Shown here piece after piece: positions 21,646 through 32,915 of a stretch of DNA of 64,000 nt. The notes under the pieces were generated by a model that saw only the letters and a list, made by a program, of their open reading frames with translations, did not search any database and was not told where the DNA came from. The stretch's first letter is position 1. Every line of letters begins with the position of its first letter. The translations under genes and the position numbers were made by a program. The stretch comes from Staphylotrichum longicolle (lineage: Eukaryota; Ascomycota; Sordariomycetes; Sordariales; Chaetomiaceae). The stretch covers positions 14,595,243-14,659,242 of the forward strand of contig JAHCVI010000001.1 of assembly GCA_019096155.1 (NCBI GenBank), read 5' to 3'.

Positions 21646-22609
21646 GAGTGTATAGCATTATAGGTGGAACTTAGAGCGTCCCTCCGGCCGGCTATCTGTC
21701 ATAATTACAGAGCTCCTGTCACATATGATCGTGGCCCCCAATCATACATGAGACTTGAAGACAAGAAAATACGACTCCACTCAATGGCGCGTATTATGCT
21801 AAACAATCGACAAGTTTCTAGCTACCTTAGTCATTAGGCCATCAGCCCATCAAGCAATGCAACCGTGCAGGTTAGCCTCTGCTCCCGGCTAGAGGAGTCT
21901 AAGGTAGTCGTCTGGCGTTGGAGTTCATCCTGGATTGATGACTTCAGTTACAGCAAGTGACAGGCTCGCTCACATTCACATTTCCATGAATGTCCGCATC
22001 TCTGCGAACGGCGGTGCTGCTCGTGTTTAGATTATGTGCTAGACCCGGGGCACGGCTCTTGATTGAGAGGCCCTTGGTCTTGGAAGATCCTTGTTTAGGG
22101 AATATGCAGTGAATGGTGATGCTCGTTAACAAGTGTGCTAGCTAACATGGATGACTGTATTGAGGTGTCTCAAGTTGGAGTGCCTCCAGAGCTTCTTCCC
22201 ACCACTCGCTTGGTCACTTCCTTGAGGCCCCTTTCGGGTCAAAACAAGTACATACGACCATATCCGCGCGAAAATACGGGATCCCGTCCGCTCTCCCCTA
22301 GTCAAACGCGTGAGAGCCAGATCAGTAGTTGGGTCGGTGACGACCAGCGAATCCCTGGTGTTGTATGTTTTACTTTTTTCCACTTGGTGGAGTGAGATTG
22401 GTGGAGCTGTGTGGTAATTTTTGAGCTTCCTCTCTTCCCCTAAGTCTAGATTAGTTCTAGAACCAAACTTCAAGGGTCTTAATAAACATGCCCGGTTTCT
22501 GCAACACGTCGCCATTTTGTCACAGAGTGGGATCTTCCTATTGAACACTTCGTCCCCTCTCCCCAAGTCTCGGCTCATTATTGCGCGACCCCCTGCTCTG
22601 CTACCGTGC
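21646..22609. other. Intergenic region
   Basis: No gene is supported. Several small open frames exist on both strands without domain content. Confidence 0.4.
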
Positions 22610-22760
22610 TACACTGCTTGATACACACCGGCCAATTTCAGCCGAAAGCGGCAAAGCCGCCACACGCCCGAGACCTTCCCCTCACCTTCCAGCATCCGCT
22701 TCAGGCATTTATCTGAGCCACTGGTTGCGAGCCGGATGCACATCGACATCCGTGGGGTGC
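22610..22760 (+). repeat. Left copy of an inverted repeat flanking the dioxygenase gene
   Basis: Core ACCGGCCAATTTCAGCC at about 22628, followed by diverged similarity (cacacgcccgag) to the reverse complement of 24690-24905. The copies are old and imperfect. They may be fragments of a transposon or an inverted duplication. Confidence 0.5.
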
Positions 22761-23197
22761 AGACACGGATGCGTAAGTTTGTGGTTGAGATACGGTCATC
22801 CAGCCTGCCTGGGCATAACGAGATGTGAAGTGCGGTCCTTCCAAGTTTCCTCTCGGAGTTCAATCGCTTGCGTCTGTAGTGAGCCATCGATGTTCTGTTA
22901 TTAGTCCCTTACCTGGTAGATTGCTGGAAGTGACCCTGAAGGCCTCTCTGTGGCCCATCACCCAATGCTGCTGAGCACCCCTAAGTGCTACAACATTGGC
23001 CTTTGAGCATCTAAATAGAGGGACAAAGCAAATTCAGTTTGCACTAAAAGCAGTAGTATGGCAACCCTCCCACTCTCACAGGCTCTGTTGACAGCAACAC
23101 CCGAGACATGGCTGCACCGGTCCTCCACCTCACTGGCAATCCGCTCACTCCGCCCACACTCAACGCAACTATCCAAATCGCAACCGACATCTCACCC

Positions 23198-24366
23198 TCA
23201 GCCATGAGTCGGCGGCGGCGTAACCGCCTTCCCCAGATTAAATCCCGGATTATCCCTCCCTCCATCCGGCCCTACCACCGCGGCGACCGTCGCGTACTGC
23301 CCGTAGTCCACGCGCGGATCAAACGCCACCTCAAGCCACATAAACACCCCCTTGCTCAAATCCCGCGCATCCAGCAGCACGTACTCGGGGAACGGGTCGT
23401 ACGCCGCGGTGGCCGCGTACCCGGTATACCCATCCCTCGCGTTCGGCGTCCGCGCCACGCGGTTGGCGCTGTACGGCGCCGTCGCCTCAACCTTGTCGAT
23501 CAGCGCCTGGTCGAAGAAGAGCTGGCTGATGTGCGTCACCGCGCCCCCCGCGTACGTGTTGTTGGCCAGCTGCTTCGCGCCGACGTGCACCGTGATGTGC
23601 TGGTGCGTCGCGCGCCCCTGGTAGTGGCCCGGGAAGAGCGTGTCGAAGGCGACGACGCCGTCGGCGTCTGACTGCTGCACGCCCCTCAAGAAGGTGGATT
23701 TCAGTCCGCCCTGGCCGGCCGCGCTGACGCCGCTGTAGACGCCGGCGGCGTTGCACTGCCACAGGTCGATGAAGAGCGCGGGCTGCGGGGTGCAGGTGCG
23801 CACGTCGACGAACTGGATCTCGAGGTGCAGCGGGATGCCCGGCAGGGACTCGGTGATGTTGCGCCGGATCTGGGAGCCGAGGACGTAGTAGGGCCCGATG
23901 ATGTTGTCCGGGGTGAGGATGCAGGTGCTGTTGGCGCCGAAGATTTCCGAGGTTGGGGTGGAGGGGGTGAAGGCGAGGGTGCCGGTGCGATCGTGGGAGG
24001 TGGCGGCCCATTTGGCAAACTGGGCGGCGTTGCGGCGGTGGAGGTGGGGGGTGTCTGCGAGAGCGTTAGAAGGGGGAAGCGACGGAGTATTTGGGCCGGG
24101 GTTTGCTTACCATCAGTAATGCCCCTCTCTGCGCGCAGCCTGTGGAAGGTTGCGAGACGGCGTTTCATGGCGCGCTCCTTGCGCTGCTGGATTTCAGGAG
24201 CGCTGTCGCACTTGCTTAACGCCTGAGAGTTGACGTTGGCAAAGGCGTGGCGCATGTTGGCCTCCTGCAGAGCCATCCGCCTGTCATGCTTCTCGCCTGG
24301 GTGCCCAAGGGCGAGCTCGCCCAAAGCTGCTAGGAGAATTGTAAAAGATGCCTTGAACAACATCAT
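23198..24366 (-). CDS. Secreted intradiol ring-cleavage dioxygenase
   Basis: Predicted 370-residue extracellular Fe(III) enzyme that opens catechol-type rings between the two hydroxyls. Exons on the minus strand are 24366-24111 and 24054-23198. The N-terminus is a signal peptide (FKASFTILLAALGELALGHP). The catalytic domain begins with TPDNIIGPYYV, whose tyrosine (about residues 141-142) is the first iron ligand of the family. It continues with IQFVDVRTC, LFIDLWQCNAAGVYSG, and the ligand region FPGHYQGRATHQHITVHV with the H-x-H pair. Secreted members in filamentous fungi act on lignin-derived or plant phenolics, which is inference here. The gene lies between inverted repeats and about 3.5 kb from a tyrosinase gene, another phenol oxidase. 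Confidence 0.9.
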
Positions 24367-24689
24367 GGGATACGGTCAGGTATCGGGTGTGATGGGGTTT
24401 GGACCAAACAGACTGGTTGAGAAAGGGGTACGAAGGATGGACTACTGAGAGAGGCGGACGTGACCTTCAAGAAAACCATATCTGGTGTCGACCCTGAGCC
24501 TGAGCCATGACATGTTTCCTGCTCTGCTTCCCATGTCCAGCACATCATGCAGGAGAGGAGCCACAGTCTCCGTTGTCCCAAAGGACCCGAAATTCAGTGA
24601 TTGGGTATCAACTTCGAACAGCCTCTGGACAACCGGAAGGGGATCATATGTTGTAAAATATTGCAATTTCAAGACGATTCAAATAGTGC

Positions 24690-24905
24690 GAGAAACATTG
24701 CCACCATCCGCGCACGCGTCGTTCAGGAAGGCCTGTGGGGGTGTAACAATGAGATGTAGGTGCGCGCACAAGCACACGGATCAGGCACACGGCTCGAGCG
24801 AGGCTGGAACAAGGTCTGGGAGTCGGGAAGCGGGGTGAGGGCCTCGGGTGTGTGATCGGTGTGCCTGTTTTGGCTAAAATTGGCCGGTCTGCCTCAAGCA
24901 TCAAC
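24690..24905 (-). repeat. Right copy of the inverted repeat
   Basis: Carries GGCTAAAATTGGCCGGT at about 24866-24882, the reverse-complement counterpart of the 22628 core with one or two changes, and shows weaker similarity inward (gaggccctcacc on the reverse strand). A third short match to the core, GGCTAAAGTTGGCCG, lies near 27294. Confidence 0.5.
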
Positions 24906-25863
24906 CGCCTGCCAAGAAGCATGGAGGCCCAAGCCTTTGCTAAGGATCTCTCTGATGCAACCGGTGAGATACTACAAACACCCCAATATGCACAAGTCGA
25001 TGTGTGTGCCCCCAGTCGAGAGGTCTGCTGGTTTGCCCTAGACGCCGACTGCTAACCATTATTTTCCACTCAATCACTGAAATTTGGCACACTGGCCTTC
25101 ACCAGTGTCCCTGACTGGCTGCAGATCGGGAACAGACGAGGCGTCATTCGTCCGGTGACGAGTTATCTGGTGGTCCAATGTCCGCTTCGTGTGTATAAGT
25201 CAGATATTACCCCAGAAAAGTTCCCTCCAACTTGAAAAAGTCCAAAATGGTTGATAATCACAACAAAAACCCCAAGCTCTCTTTTGCCCGACAAATCGTA
25301 ACTCATATGGGCCAATGCCTTTAGTTTTGTCAGGAAACAACCTCCCTGACCTAATCACTCACTCATCTGTGCCTGGCCAACCCCAAGAATTCCATACCAA
25401 TCAGTAGCGTAGCCGTGCCCTTTCATAGAGCATTGCTGGGGTTGGCGTTACTCAGCAACCCAAGTCTAGCGCTGACGGGCGTGGCGGACGGGACGAGCGT
25501 TCGCCGCCTGTCAGCCAAACATTTTCTGAGAATTACAAAGCACAGCAGAGTGCTTGCTCGTGTCGCTGAATAATAAGCCAGCAGTGAGCTCTGTTGCCTG
25601 TCGTGCCGCAGAGTCCCAGCCATTCGTTGTTGCTATGAGAATCCAGTGGCGGCCCAAAAAGGGAGGACATACTGTATTCTGTGGACTCCCATCCAGCTCC
25701 TCGAGGACCCCAAGACGTTTATATAGTTTCAGCCGGTAGCATGTAAATACAAGCAAATACTAGGCAGTTTGGCAGTTTATCTTCCGCATTCAATTCAAAC
25801 TTTCAATTTTCGCCAGCAGCCCCTTGGAACAAGACCACGATCGAGAAGTTCTCTTCCATCAAC
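24906..25863. other. Intergenic region upstream of the hemerythrin gene
   Basis: No coding region is supported. The last 120 bases are A/C-rich, as in a fungal leader. Confidence 0.4.
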
Positions 25864-26715
25864 ATGGCGCCGGTTTACGCAGACCAGCCCTTTTCCTTGA
25901 TTTCGACCCCTATCGCCCTCGCCCAGGACTCAGCCACTCCGGATATATTCGACACGATGGCCTCCGAAATGGCCCTTGTGCACAACATCATTATCCGCGG
26001 GCTCAACTCAATATACCTCCAAGCACCATACATCAGCCCGGCCGACGAGAAGCCGTTTGGCAAGTACATGGCCCACTGGTACAACCTGATTCACAGCCAC
26101 CACGACGGGGAGGAGGCCATGTTCTTCCCGTCTATCCAGAGGTTGACTGGCGTCGACGGCCTGATGGACGCCAACATCGAGCAGCACAAGACGTTCCATG
26201 ACGGCTTGGAGAGTTTCAAGGCCTACATCGATGCTGTGGTTGCCGGACAGACGAAGTATGAAGGAAGCCGGGTAGTCAAGATCATCGAGGACTTTGCCCC
26301 TGCGCTGGTCAAGCACCTCGCCGACGAGATCCCTACCATCTTGAGTCTCCGCCAGCATGCCGCAAAGCTGGCGGAGTTACCAAAGCTGTTTGGGGAGGAG
26401 GCGGACAAGGTCATGGTAAGCTCGCCGCAACAAAGCAATCTGCTGTGCAAACTACGCGTCCCCCGCAACACGATCGAGCTGACACAAGACCAGAAAGAGA
26501 TGGGCCTTTCAGGTCTGGTTTGGGCCTTCAGCAACATCGACAGCCAGTTCGAGGGCGGCAGATGGCAGAGCTGGCCACCAGCCCCGGCCCCCGTCAAGAT
26601 CCTGGTACGAGGCGTGCTCTGGTGGGCGAATCCTGATGCCAGGAAGTTTGGTGCCACGGATAGGGCGGGCAATATGAAGCCTCTATACGCTGTACCTCAC
26701 GCCGAGGCGAGGTGA
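25864..26715 (+). CDS. Hemerythrin/HHE-domain protein
   Basis: Predicted cytosolic four-helix-bundle protein with a di-iron site, 257 residues. Exons are 25864-26415 and 26494-26715. The histidine and carboxylate ligands follow the family spacing: H40 (ALVHN), HxHHxxxE at about 77-84, QHKTFH (H108 and H112), and HLADE (H151, E155). Such fungal proteins may sense or bind O2, NO or iron; which applies is not visible. The intron (GTAAGC...CAG, 78 nt) is a multiple of three and has no stop in frame, so a retained-intron form would still make protein with 26 extra residues. I favour splicing because the conserved segment ending EADKVM then joins KEMGLSGLVWAFS directly. Confidence 0.88.
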   Translation: MAPVYADQPFSLISTPIALAQDSATPDIFDTMASEMALVHNIIIRGLNSIYLQAPYISPADEKPFGKYMAHWYNLIHSHHDGEEAMFFPSIQRLTGVDGLMDANIEQHKTFHDGLESFKAYIDAVVAGQTKYEGSRVVKIIEDFAPALVKHLADEIPTILSLRQHAAKLAELPKLFGEEADKVMVSSPQQSNLLCKLRVPRNTIELTQDQKEMGLSGLVWAFSNIDSQFEGGRWQSWPPAPAPVKILVRGVLWWANPDARKFGATDRAGNMKPLYAVPHAEAR

Positions 26716-27874
26716 TCACAAGACTTGATCAACGTCAACGGCGTGGGATCATTCAAGATAGTTCCAGCATTCTCTCATTCCAGTTCAAGCGTTCTTTTTT
26801 TAGCCAGGGTCAACAGGGGGCTTCGTAGACTCCCCGAGACACGGAGGTTGGGTCACCCTGAGAACAAAAGCATATTGTATTCGGGCGCATTTTCGGGCTA
26901 AGGTGGTATGTCAAACAACTGTCACAATTGGAGTTACGTGGTTACTTTGCCGTGCTCAACTCCGGAGGATCTGAAACAGGCAACGTGGAACCCAGGTGTC
27001 GACATTGAGATGTGCCGATTTTTCCCAACAAGTGTTCTCCAGTAATCATGCTCACAACCATTTCCCTCGAGAGAAACCTTGGATTCACGGGCATAGATCA
27101 CTCTGCTGCTATCTGAGGTATCGGCTCCCCGTTCCTGGTCTTGGTCAAGCAAAACATGGGAGCGACAGTGGAGCAAGTCGGGCCGTAGAAAGGCTTCAAA
27201 CTCTGGCACGCCCGGCTCCGAACGGGAGTTGGGTCGGCAATTGCATATTAAAGTTAACGGAAACCATGCAGGGAGGATGTATCGTGCCGAGTCCGGCTAA
27301 AGTTGGCCGCCGTGGCCTCCGATCTCCCGTCCCCATTCGGTCAAAAGTCCCCGGTGTGGCATCCCGTTCTCGGTCACCTCTACTTCTCTACGGTCGGACA
27401 TTTGGCCTCGGGTCGCGTACGGAGAAATTTACTGTTCGTCCAGAGCGCGGATCACAGGAACCTTGTCAAGCGTCAAGGAACTCTGAACTTATTGCGAAGC
27501 CATGTCAAGGCTATTTTTGATCATATTGCAAGTGAAACCGCCCTGTGTTATTCGAGTCAATCTAACGAGATGGATCAGCAAATCAAGACGAGGGACTCGT
27601 CAGCGTCAACTGCGGAACCAACCAAAAGTGACGAAATCCCAGCATTGCACTCGCCCGACCGCCGGTTAGACCCAGGTACCGTAATTTTGTGTGCCGTTGA
27701 GTATCACATTCAGACTCCTGGCGTTGGGGCGCCGAGGTATATTACAGCTGCGTCGAAGTCGTTCAAACCATCCCACCATGACTGGAGACAACCAGTTCAG
27801 GTGCTCTCCATCTTTGGTCGCGGTCGGTCGCCCAGTGAAACATCATCACCGTTTTGAGGCCGGAATAAGACGCA
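26716..27874. other. Intergenic region upstream of the tyrosinase gene
   Basis: The frame open from 27303 to 27857 has no signal peptide, domain or family-like segment, so I leave it as intergenic. It includes a short match to the inverted-repeat core near 27294. Confidence 0.4.
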
Positions 27875-29120
27875 ATGGCTCAACTTTCCAAGCTCGTTGC
27901 TTGGTTGCTCATGGCGTGTTCAGCCTTTGCGGCATGTACCAACCCAGCCAAACGCAGAGCATGGTAAGGATGACCCCCCTTTCGCTCAACGTTGGTCACT
28001 AACCCAGTCCACTCAACAGGCACACCTTGAGCAACACCGAGAAGCTTGATTACATCAATGCCGAACTGTGTCTCATGAAGAAGCCCGCATCCCTTGGCCT
28101 TCCGGGTGCCAAGACGAGGTTCGACGAGCTGCAGGCCATTCACCAGCTCCAGGCGTATTCGACGCACTTTGTGGTCAGTGAAGCAAAACAAAAACCCCTC
28201 TAGTCGTGAGTCTGCTGTTGACACCGCCCAGGGCGCATTCTTGCCCTTTCATCGTCTCATGATGTACTCCCACGAGACGGCCCTCCGGACCGAGTGTAAC
28301 TACACCGGCTATCAGCCGTATGTTTCCCCTCCAAACCCCTCTGTCCCTCCACAATAACCCCGGAGACTCACAATCTCCCTCTATTCAGCTACTGGGCCGA
28401 AGAGCGCGACGCAGGCAAATTCCGCACCTCAGTCCTCTTCGACGCCACCTACGGCTTCGGCGGGGACGGCAGCGCCAGCCGCGGCCAGTGCATCACCGAC
28501 GGCCCCTTCGCCAACTACACCAACTCGCTCGGCCCGGGCTACCAGGTTACCAATCACTGCATCAACCGGGCCATCAACGACCAGATGAGCGCGGGCTCGT
28601 CCAAGGCCAACGTCGACGCCTGCCTGGCCATGGCCACCTTTGACCGCGCGTGGCCGTGCATCGAGGGGAACCCGCACGCGGGCGGCCACGGCGGCGTCGG
28701 CGGCCAGATGCAGAACGGCGTGTCGAGCCCGGGCGATCCGCTGTTCTACCTGCATCACACGTGGCTGGACAAGGTGTTTTGGGACTGGCAGGCGCGCGAT
28801 CGCACGACGCGCACCACGACAATTAGCGGGACGAATATCGGGCCGGACTTTGCGCCGGGTTTTCCGGCGCGGCCGTCGAACATTCCGTGAGTCGTGACAG
28901 AGTTCATATGTGTTCATATGTTGAGTTTTATTGGTCAAGGGGTTGCGCTGACGGGACGGATCGGGTTTGTAGAAAGCCCACGGGCGCGGACGGTGACCCC
29001 GGCACGACGACCACTCCGGCTCACGTTCTGAATATGTATGGGAACAGTCCCAACAAGACGATTGCGGATGTGTTGGATATTCAGGGGGAGTTCTTGTGCT
29101 ACGAGTATGTCGAAGCTTAA
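27875..29120 (+). CDS. Secreted tyrosinase
   Basis: Type-3 dicopper oxidase that hydroxylates monophenols or oxidises catechols to quinones. Predicted 324 residues. Five exons fit with every phase matching: 27875-27963, 28020-28173, 28232-28317, 28389-28886 and 28973-29120. The signal peptide is VAWLLMACSAFA. The CuA region shows AYSTHF joined to FLPFHRLMMYSHE. The CuB region shows HAGGHG, then DPLFYLHHTWLDKVFWDWQ, with the HH-x3-D tail. The enzyme belongs to the short fungal tyrosinase group, without the long C-terminal lid of mushroom enzymes. It may take part in melanin or phenolic metabolism. It would depend on copper delivered to the secretory route, the usual job of an Atx1/Ccc2 pair such as the one at 11-16 kb. 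Confidence 0.93.
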
Positions 29121-30415
29121 GCTGACAAGCCGGCTTTCTTCAGGGGTTGGCGTGAGAGGGAAGGTCTTGATTCAAAAACAGAGAACGGCAAACCTGCTAG
29201 GCTACTTGCATGCTGTTGAAGCAGCCTCAAAACTGAACACTAGGCATGCTGGTGATTGGGTAGGAATCCGTTTCTATCCAAAGATAAAGGGGGTGGAGGG
29301 TTAGGGGTGTAGTGCCCTCCTTCAGAACGGAAGCGTAAAAACCCCACTGAGAAATTGCCTTGCTTGGGACAGGGACCGGAATCCGTGTGCCTAGAGATAC
29401 TACTGGAGGCAAACTGCGATTTCTTAACAATTGCTTCTTTAAGTGTTTTGTAAGGGACGGACCCTGACCAGGTTGCAGACCTTGGGCGTGAGGAATGGTC
29501 GAGTCTGGAAACCCACCGCAAATTTTTGAGCGCAACGCGCCAAGGAAAGCATTCAGGGACATCCCAGGCAATCGGCGCAAGACTGGAGTCAGACAAGCAC
29601 AAGAGAGGCAAGTAGATTAAGAGACATCCCGGAATTCAGATCTCACATTACAACTCTGCTCAGACTGATGATATCCGTTGAGGCTCTCAATGGCACTGAC
29701 AGCACCCCTGAGGACAACAGACGAATCGTGCCGAAACAGCCGAGGAGGAATGAGGACAGTGGGCCCTCGTTGGATAGGTACATAGCTTCTGGAAATCAGC
29801 GGGAAACGCATAACAGTATATGTATTCACTATAATAGAAAGTATGAAGTTTCGTTATTTGAGATGCTAAGTTGGTGACTAGCGCCGCCTTACCCTGGGTA
29901 GGGGGCTGTAAGTCAAACGCAAGGGGGCACAGATTATCTGGTCAGATATCTCCACGGACGGCCGCTGCTGCTGCTGCTGCGCGTGCAAGATTCGTTCACT
30001 GTGTCTGGGGAGTCCTAGTCGACATTCGATCTTTTAATGAAGCTTGTGGACCGTCATTTTAGGAGACCCGTCTGCAGCCCAGCTCCGATGAATCCGGGGA
30101 CCCCCCCCAGTGTCTCAGGCCTGTCGCTTGACCTGCCAGTGGGTTTGCCGGGTATCCATCCTTAGTACTATTGAAAGCTGACTTCGGCTTCTAGCCAGAT
30201 GAAGAAAAGATGACAAGGGCAAGGCCAAACTCAAAGCTAAGCAGTAGCAAAACGGCCATGGAGCCTCGGCACGCACACACACTGCCGGAGGCGCCATTGG
30301 AATAGCTTGTCAGGATAAATGGGATCCCCTTCCCTCCATGGTGCCGGCGAAGTAAGAACGCTCACTTACAGTCTGCGCCAAGCGCTTCCAGGCACAAGCC
30401 CGCCACCGCATCGCC
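29121..30415. other. Intergenic region with a CTG/GCT run
   Basis: About 1.3 kb without a supported gene. A short GCT trinucleotide run (five to six units) lies at about 29963-29979, and a C9 run near 30102. Confidence 0.45.
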
Positions 30416-32857
30416 ATGCCCTGCCTCTCGTTTGGCCTTCTGGCCGCGCCACTCCTTTCCGGTCTCTTCCCCACCGTTGCCGGGCTGCCCAGCGGCCGTC
30501 CAGTGCAGGCCCGGGATGCCTTCACTCGCTTGGGCTGCTTCACCGACACCTATGCCGGCCATCGGGCTCTGGCTGCCAGCTTCAAGGGAGACGACGCCAT
30601 GACGGTTGAGATGTGCGCCGAACACTGCTCAGCCAATCAGTTTTTTGGCATCGAGTATGGAGTCGAGTGCTACTGCGGCAACGAACGCGATGCCGGCTCC
30701 CTGGCCGTCTCTGACGCCGACTGCAGCTTTGCCTGCCCCGGCGATCCTTCTGAGACGTGCGGCGCCGGATCGCGGATCGAGATCTATACCAACAACGGCT
30801 ACACGCCGCCTACCCAGCCAGCCGCTCCTACGGGCGCCCCGTACTTCGGCTGCTTCATTGACTCTGCGGCGCGCGTCTTGCCCGACCGCATCGTGTCGGA
30901 GGACGACATGACTGCCGCCAAGTGCGCCGCCAACTGCGATGGCTACGCCTACTTCGGCACTCAGTGGTCGAGAGAGTGTTATTGCGGCAACACGGCTCCT
31001 ACCGAGCGGGCTCCTGAGTCCGAGTGCAATATGGCCTGCTCTGGCGATGCCACGGCTACCGAGATGTGTGTTGCCGGTATGCGTCTCAGCGTTTATGGCC
31101 CGGCCGGCTCGACCACGCCGCCGCCGGTTGTTGGGACTACGAATCCCGCCACCGTTGGCGACTATGTCTACGACGGGTGCTACACTGACTCTATCGCCCT
31201 TCGCGTCCTCTCTGGAGACACCATCTCCAGTGATGACATGACTCTCGCCTCGTGTGCTGCAATTTGCGGTGGCGCTGGCTACACCTATTTTGGCGTTGAG
31301 TTTGGCATTCAGTGCTTCTGCGGTACTGCGCTGGATTCCTCAGCCGTCAAGTCTCCTGAGACCGATTGCACTATGACGTGTCCCGGAGACGACTCCCTCA
31401 TTTGCGGTGATGCAAACCGCCTCACCGTCTACAAGAAATCCACAATTCCCGACGCGCCATCTAACCCCGCGACGGCAGGCGCCTTCAAGTACCAGTCGTG
31501 CTGGACGGACGCCGTGGGAGCCCGTTCCCTCCGAGCGAAGGATGAGGCCCGCTCGGACATGACAGTCGAGATCTGCGCTGCGTTTTGCCAGGGATACGCA
31601 TTCTTTGGCGTCGAGTACGCCTCTGAGTGTTACTGCGGCAATGAACTGGCTGGCGGTGAGACGGCGGCTGAGGAGGACTGCAGCCAACTCTGCGCGGGCA
31701 ACCCTTCGCAGTGGTGCGGCGGCGCCAACCGTATCAATCTTTACGCCGTCAACCCATTTGTCGTTTCCTCGTCATCGGCGTTTCCTGATTCCACCACCTC
31801 GGTTCCTGAAGCGACTAACATTCCTGGCCCCGAGACCACATCGTCCGCCACGGACGCGACGGATGTCCCTGAGATCACCACATCATCACCCCCCGCTGAG
31901 GAGGCCACCACGACCCCGCCCACCGAAGCGACGGATGCTCCTACGACGGACGTCCCATCGACCACGTTTGCCCCCACGTCCACCGCTGCTGACGAGCAAA
32001 CCGCCACCATCACTCCCGCTCCTCAGCTGACCACCGTGACCACTTGCAGCGGCCTCACACGCGTGGCCGGCCAGAGCCGCTGCCTTTACAAGCTGCCTTG
32101 GGACTGCGAACCCCTGAGCAGCACCTCGCTGGATTGGTGGCAAGCCTCCCAGGCGGTTGAATTCTGTACCCGCGCCTTTGACTGGGACGTTTCGACCATG
32201 GTTACGACCTGCTTCCCCGAGTGGTTCGACGAGGACGACGATGCGAGGACCCTCTACGACTGCTTGAACGCCGCGGCCGTGTGCAGCTCCACCACCGCGT
32301 GCGCGACCAACACCTACACCGTGGGCCAGGAGCCGACCATCACCGGGCCGACCATCCCGGCCGCGACGGTCCCCGTGCTCCAGAACGCCGGCTTCGAGTC
32401 CGGCACCATGGACGGCTGGACGATCAACGACGAATACGGCCTCCCCTTCAACGCCATGGACGTCAGCAGCGCCCGCGTGCACAGCGGCAGCATGGCGGTG
32501 CGCGCCGTGTTTCTCAACGACAAGGGCCGCGCCAGCCACTACAGCCAGGACGTGCAGGGCACCCCCGGCGGCAACTACACCTTCTCCATGTGGGCCAGCC
32601 ACGACAAGCCGGCCGGCAGCAACTGCCGTGTGGCTCTTTGGGTGCACCCGGTGCTTGCATGGGGTCAAAACAACTTGAATCTCAGGGGCGTGCCGGCGGG
32701 CGAGTGGCATCGGGTTTCGATTGATTTCCAGGCGGCCGCGTCTTGGACGACCCTCGGGTTCATCTTCTCGTGCGAGCGGGTTGGCGATATCGGGTCAGAG
32801 GGCGGGAAGGACACATTGTACATGGATGACCTTGCGTTGGTCAGCAGGGACCTCTGA
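30416..32857 (+). CDS. Four-WSC-domain secreted protein with C-terminal carbohydrate-binding-like module
   Basis: Intronless 813-residue secreted protein. The signal peptide is LLAAPLLSGLFPTVAG. Four WSC modules follow, at about residues 36-130, 140-225, 240-335 and 350-443. Each has a Gly-Cys-Phe/Tyr start, FFGIEYGxECYCGN-like core, and a C-PGD-C-GxxxRxxxY end. WSC domains bind glycans in fungal walls and in stress sensors. No membrane helix follows, so this is not a typical Wsc sensor. A Ser/Thr/Pro linker comes next (about 445-540), then a Cys-containing segment and a jelly-roll-like module (NAGFESGTMDGWTI, then YTFSMWASHD and MDDLAL) that resembles CBM4/9-type domains. It probably binds wall or plant polysaccharide; it could also belong to an enzyme complex, but no catalytic domain is seen. 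Confidence 0.88.
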   Translation: MPCLSFGLLAAPLLSGLFPTVAGLPSGRPVQARDAFTRLGCFTDTYAGHRALAASFKGDDAMTVEMCAEHCSANQFFGIEYGVECYCGNERDAGSLAVSDADCSFACPGDPSETCGAGSRIEIYTNNGYTPPTQPAAPTGAPYFGCFIDSAARVLPDRIVSEDDMTAAKCAANCDGYAYFGTQWSRECYCGNTAPTERAPESECNMACSGDATATEMCVAGMRLSVYGPAGSTTPPPVVGTTNPATVGDYVYDGCYTDSIALRVLSGDTISSDDMTLASCAAICGGAGYTYFGVEFGIQCFCGTALDSSAVKSPETDCTMTCPGDDSLICGDANRLTVYKKSTIPDAPSNPATAGAFKYQSCWTDAVGARSLRAKDEARSDMTVEICAAFCQGYAFFGVEYASECYCGNELAGGETAAEEDCSQLCAGNPSQWCGGANRINLYAVNPFVVSSSSAFPDSTTSVPEATNIPGPETTSSATDATDVPEITTSSPPAEEATTTPPTEATDAPTTDVPSTTFAPTSTAADEQTATITPAPQLTTVTTCSGLTRVAGQSRCLYKLPWDCEPLSSTSLDWWQASQAVEFCTRAFDWDVSTMVTTCFPEWFDEDDDARTLYDCLNAAAVCSSTTACATNTYTVGQEPTITGPTIPAATVPVLQNAGFESGTMDGWTINDEYGLPFNAMDVSSARVHSGSMAVRAVFLNDKGRASHYSQDVQGTPGGNYTFSMWASHDKPAGSNCRVALWVHPVLAWGQNNLNLRGVPAGEWHRVSIDFQAAASWTTLGFIFSCERVGDIGSEGGKDTLYMDDLALVSRDL

Positions 32858-32900
32858 CGGCAGTGAGTGGCTTTGTTCTGCGGTGGGTAACGGGTAGTAT

Positions 32901-32915
32901 GGGGGGGGGGGGGGG
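32901..32915 (+). repeat. Poly-G run of 15
   Basis: Fifteen G in a row 44 bp after the WSC gene. It could form a G-quadruplex, or it could be an assembly artefact in a low-quality spot. Its length should not be trusted. Confidence 0.9.

Noticed and set aside
27303..27857. 184-codon open frame before the tyrosinase
   Set aside because: No domain, signal peptide or coherent composition; it overlaps the probable promoter of the tyrosinase.
23198..32857. Secondary-metabolite cluster
   Set aside because: There is no polyketide synthase, NRPS, terpene cyclase or P450 in the window, so oxidases alone are not enough.
32901..32915. Poly-G run as a regulatory quadruplex
   Set aside because: A single run of one base with uncertain length near a gene end is weak evidence; an assembly artefact is at least as likely.
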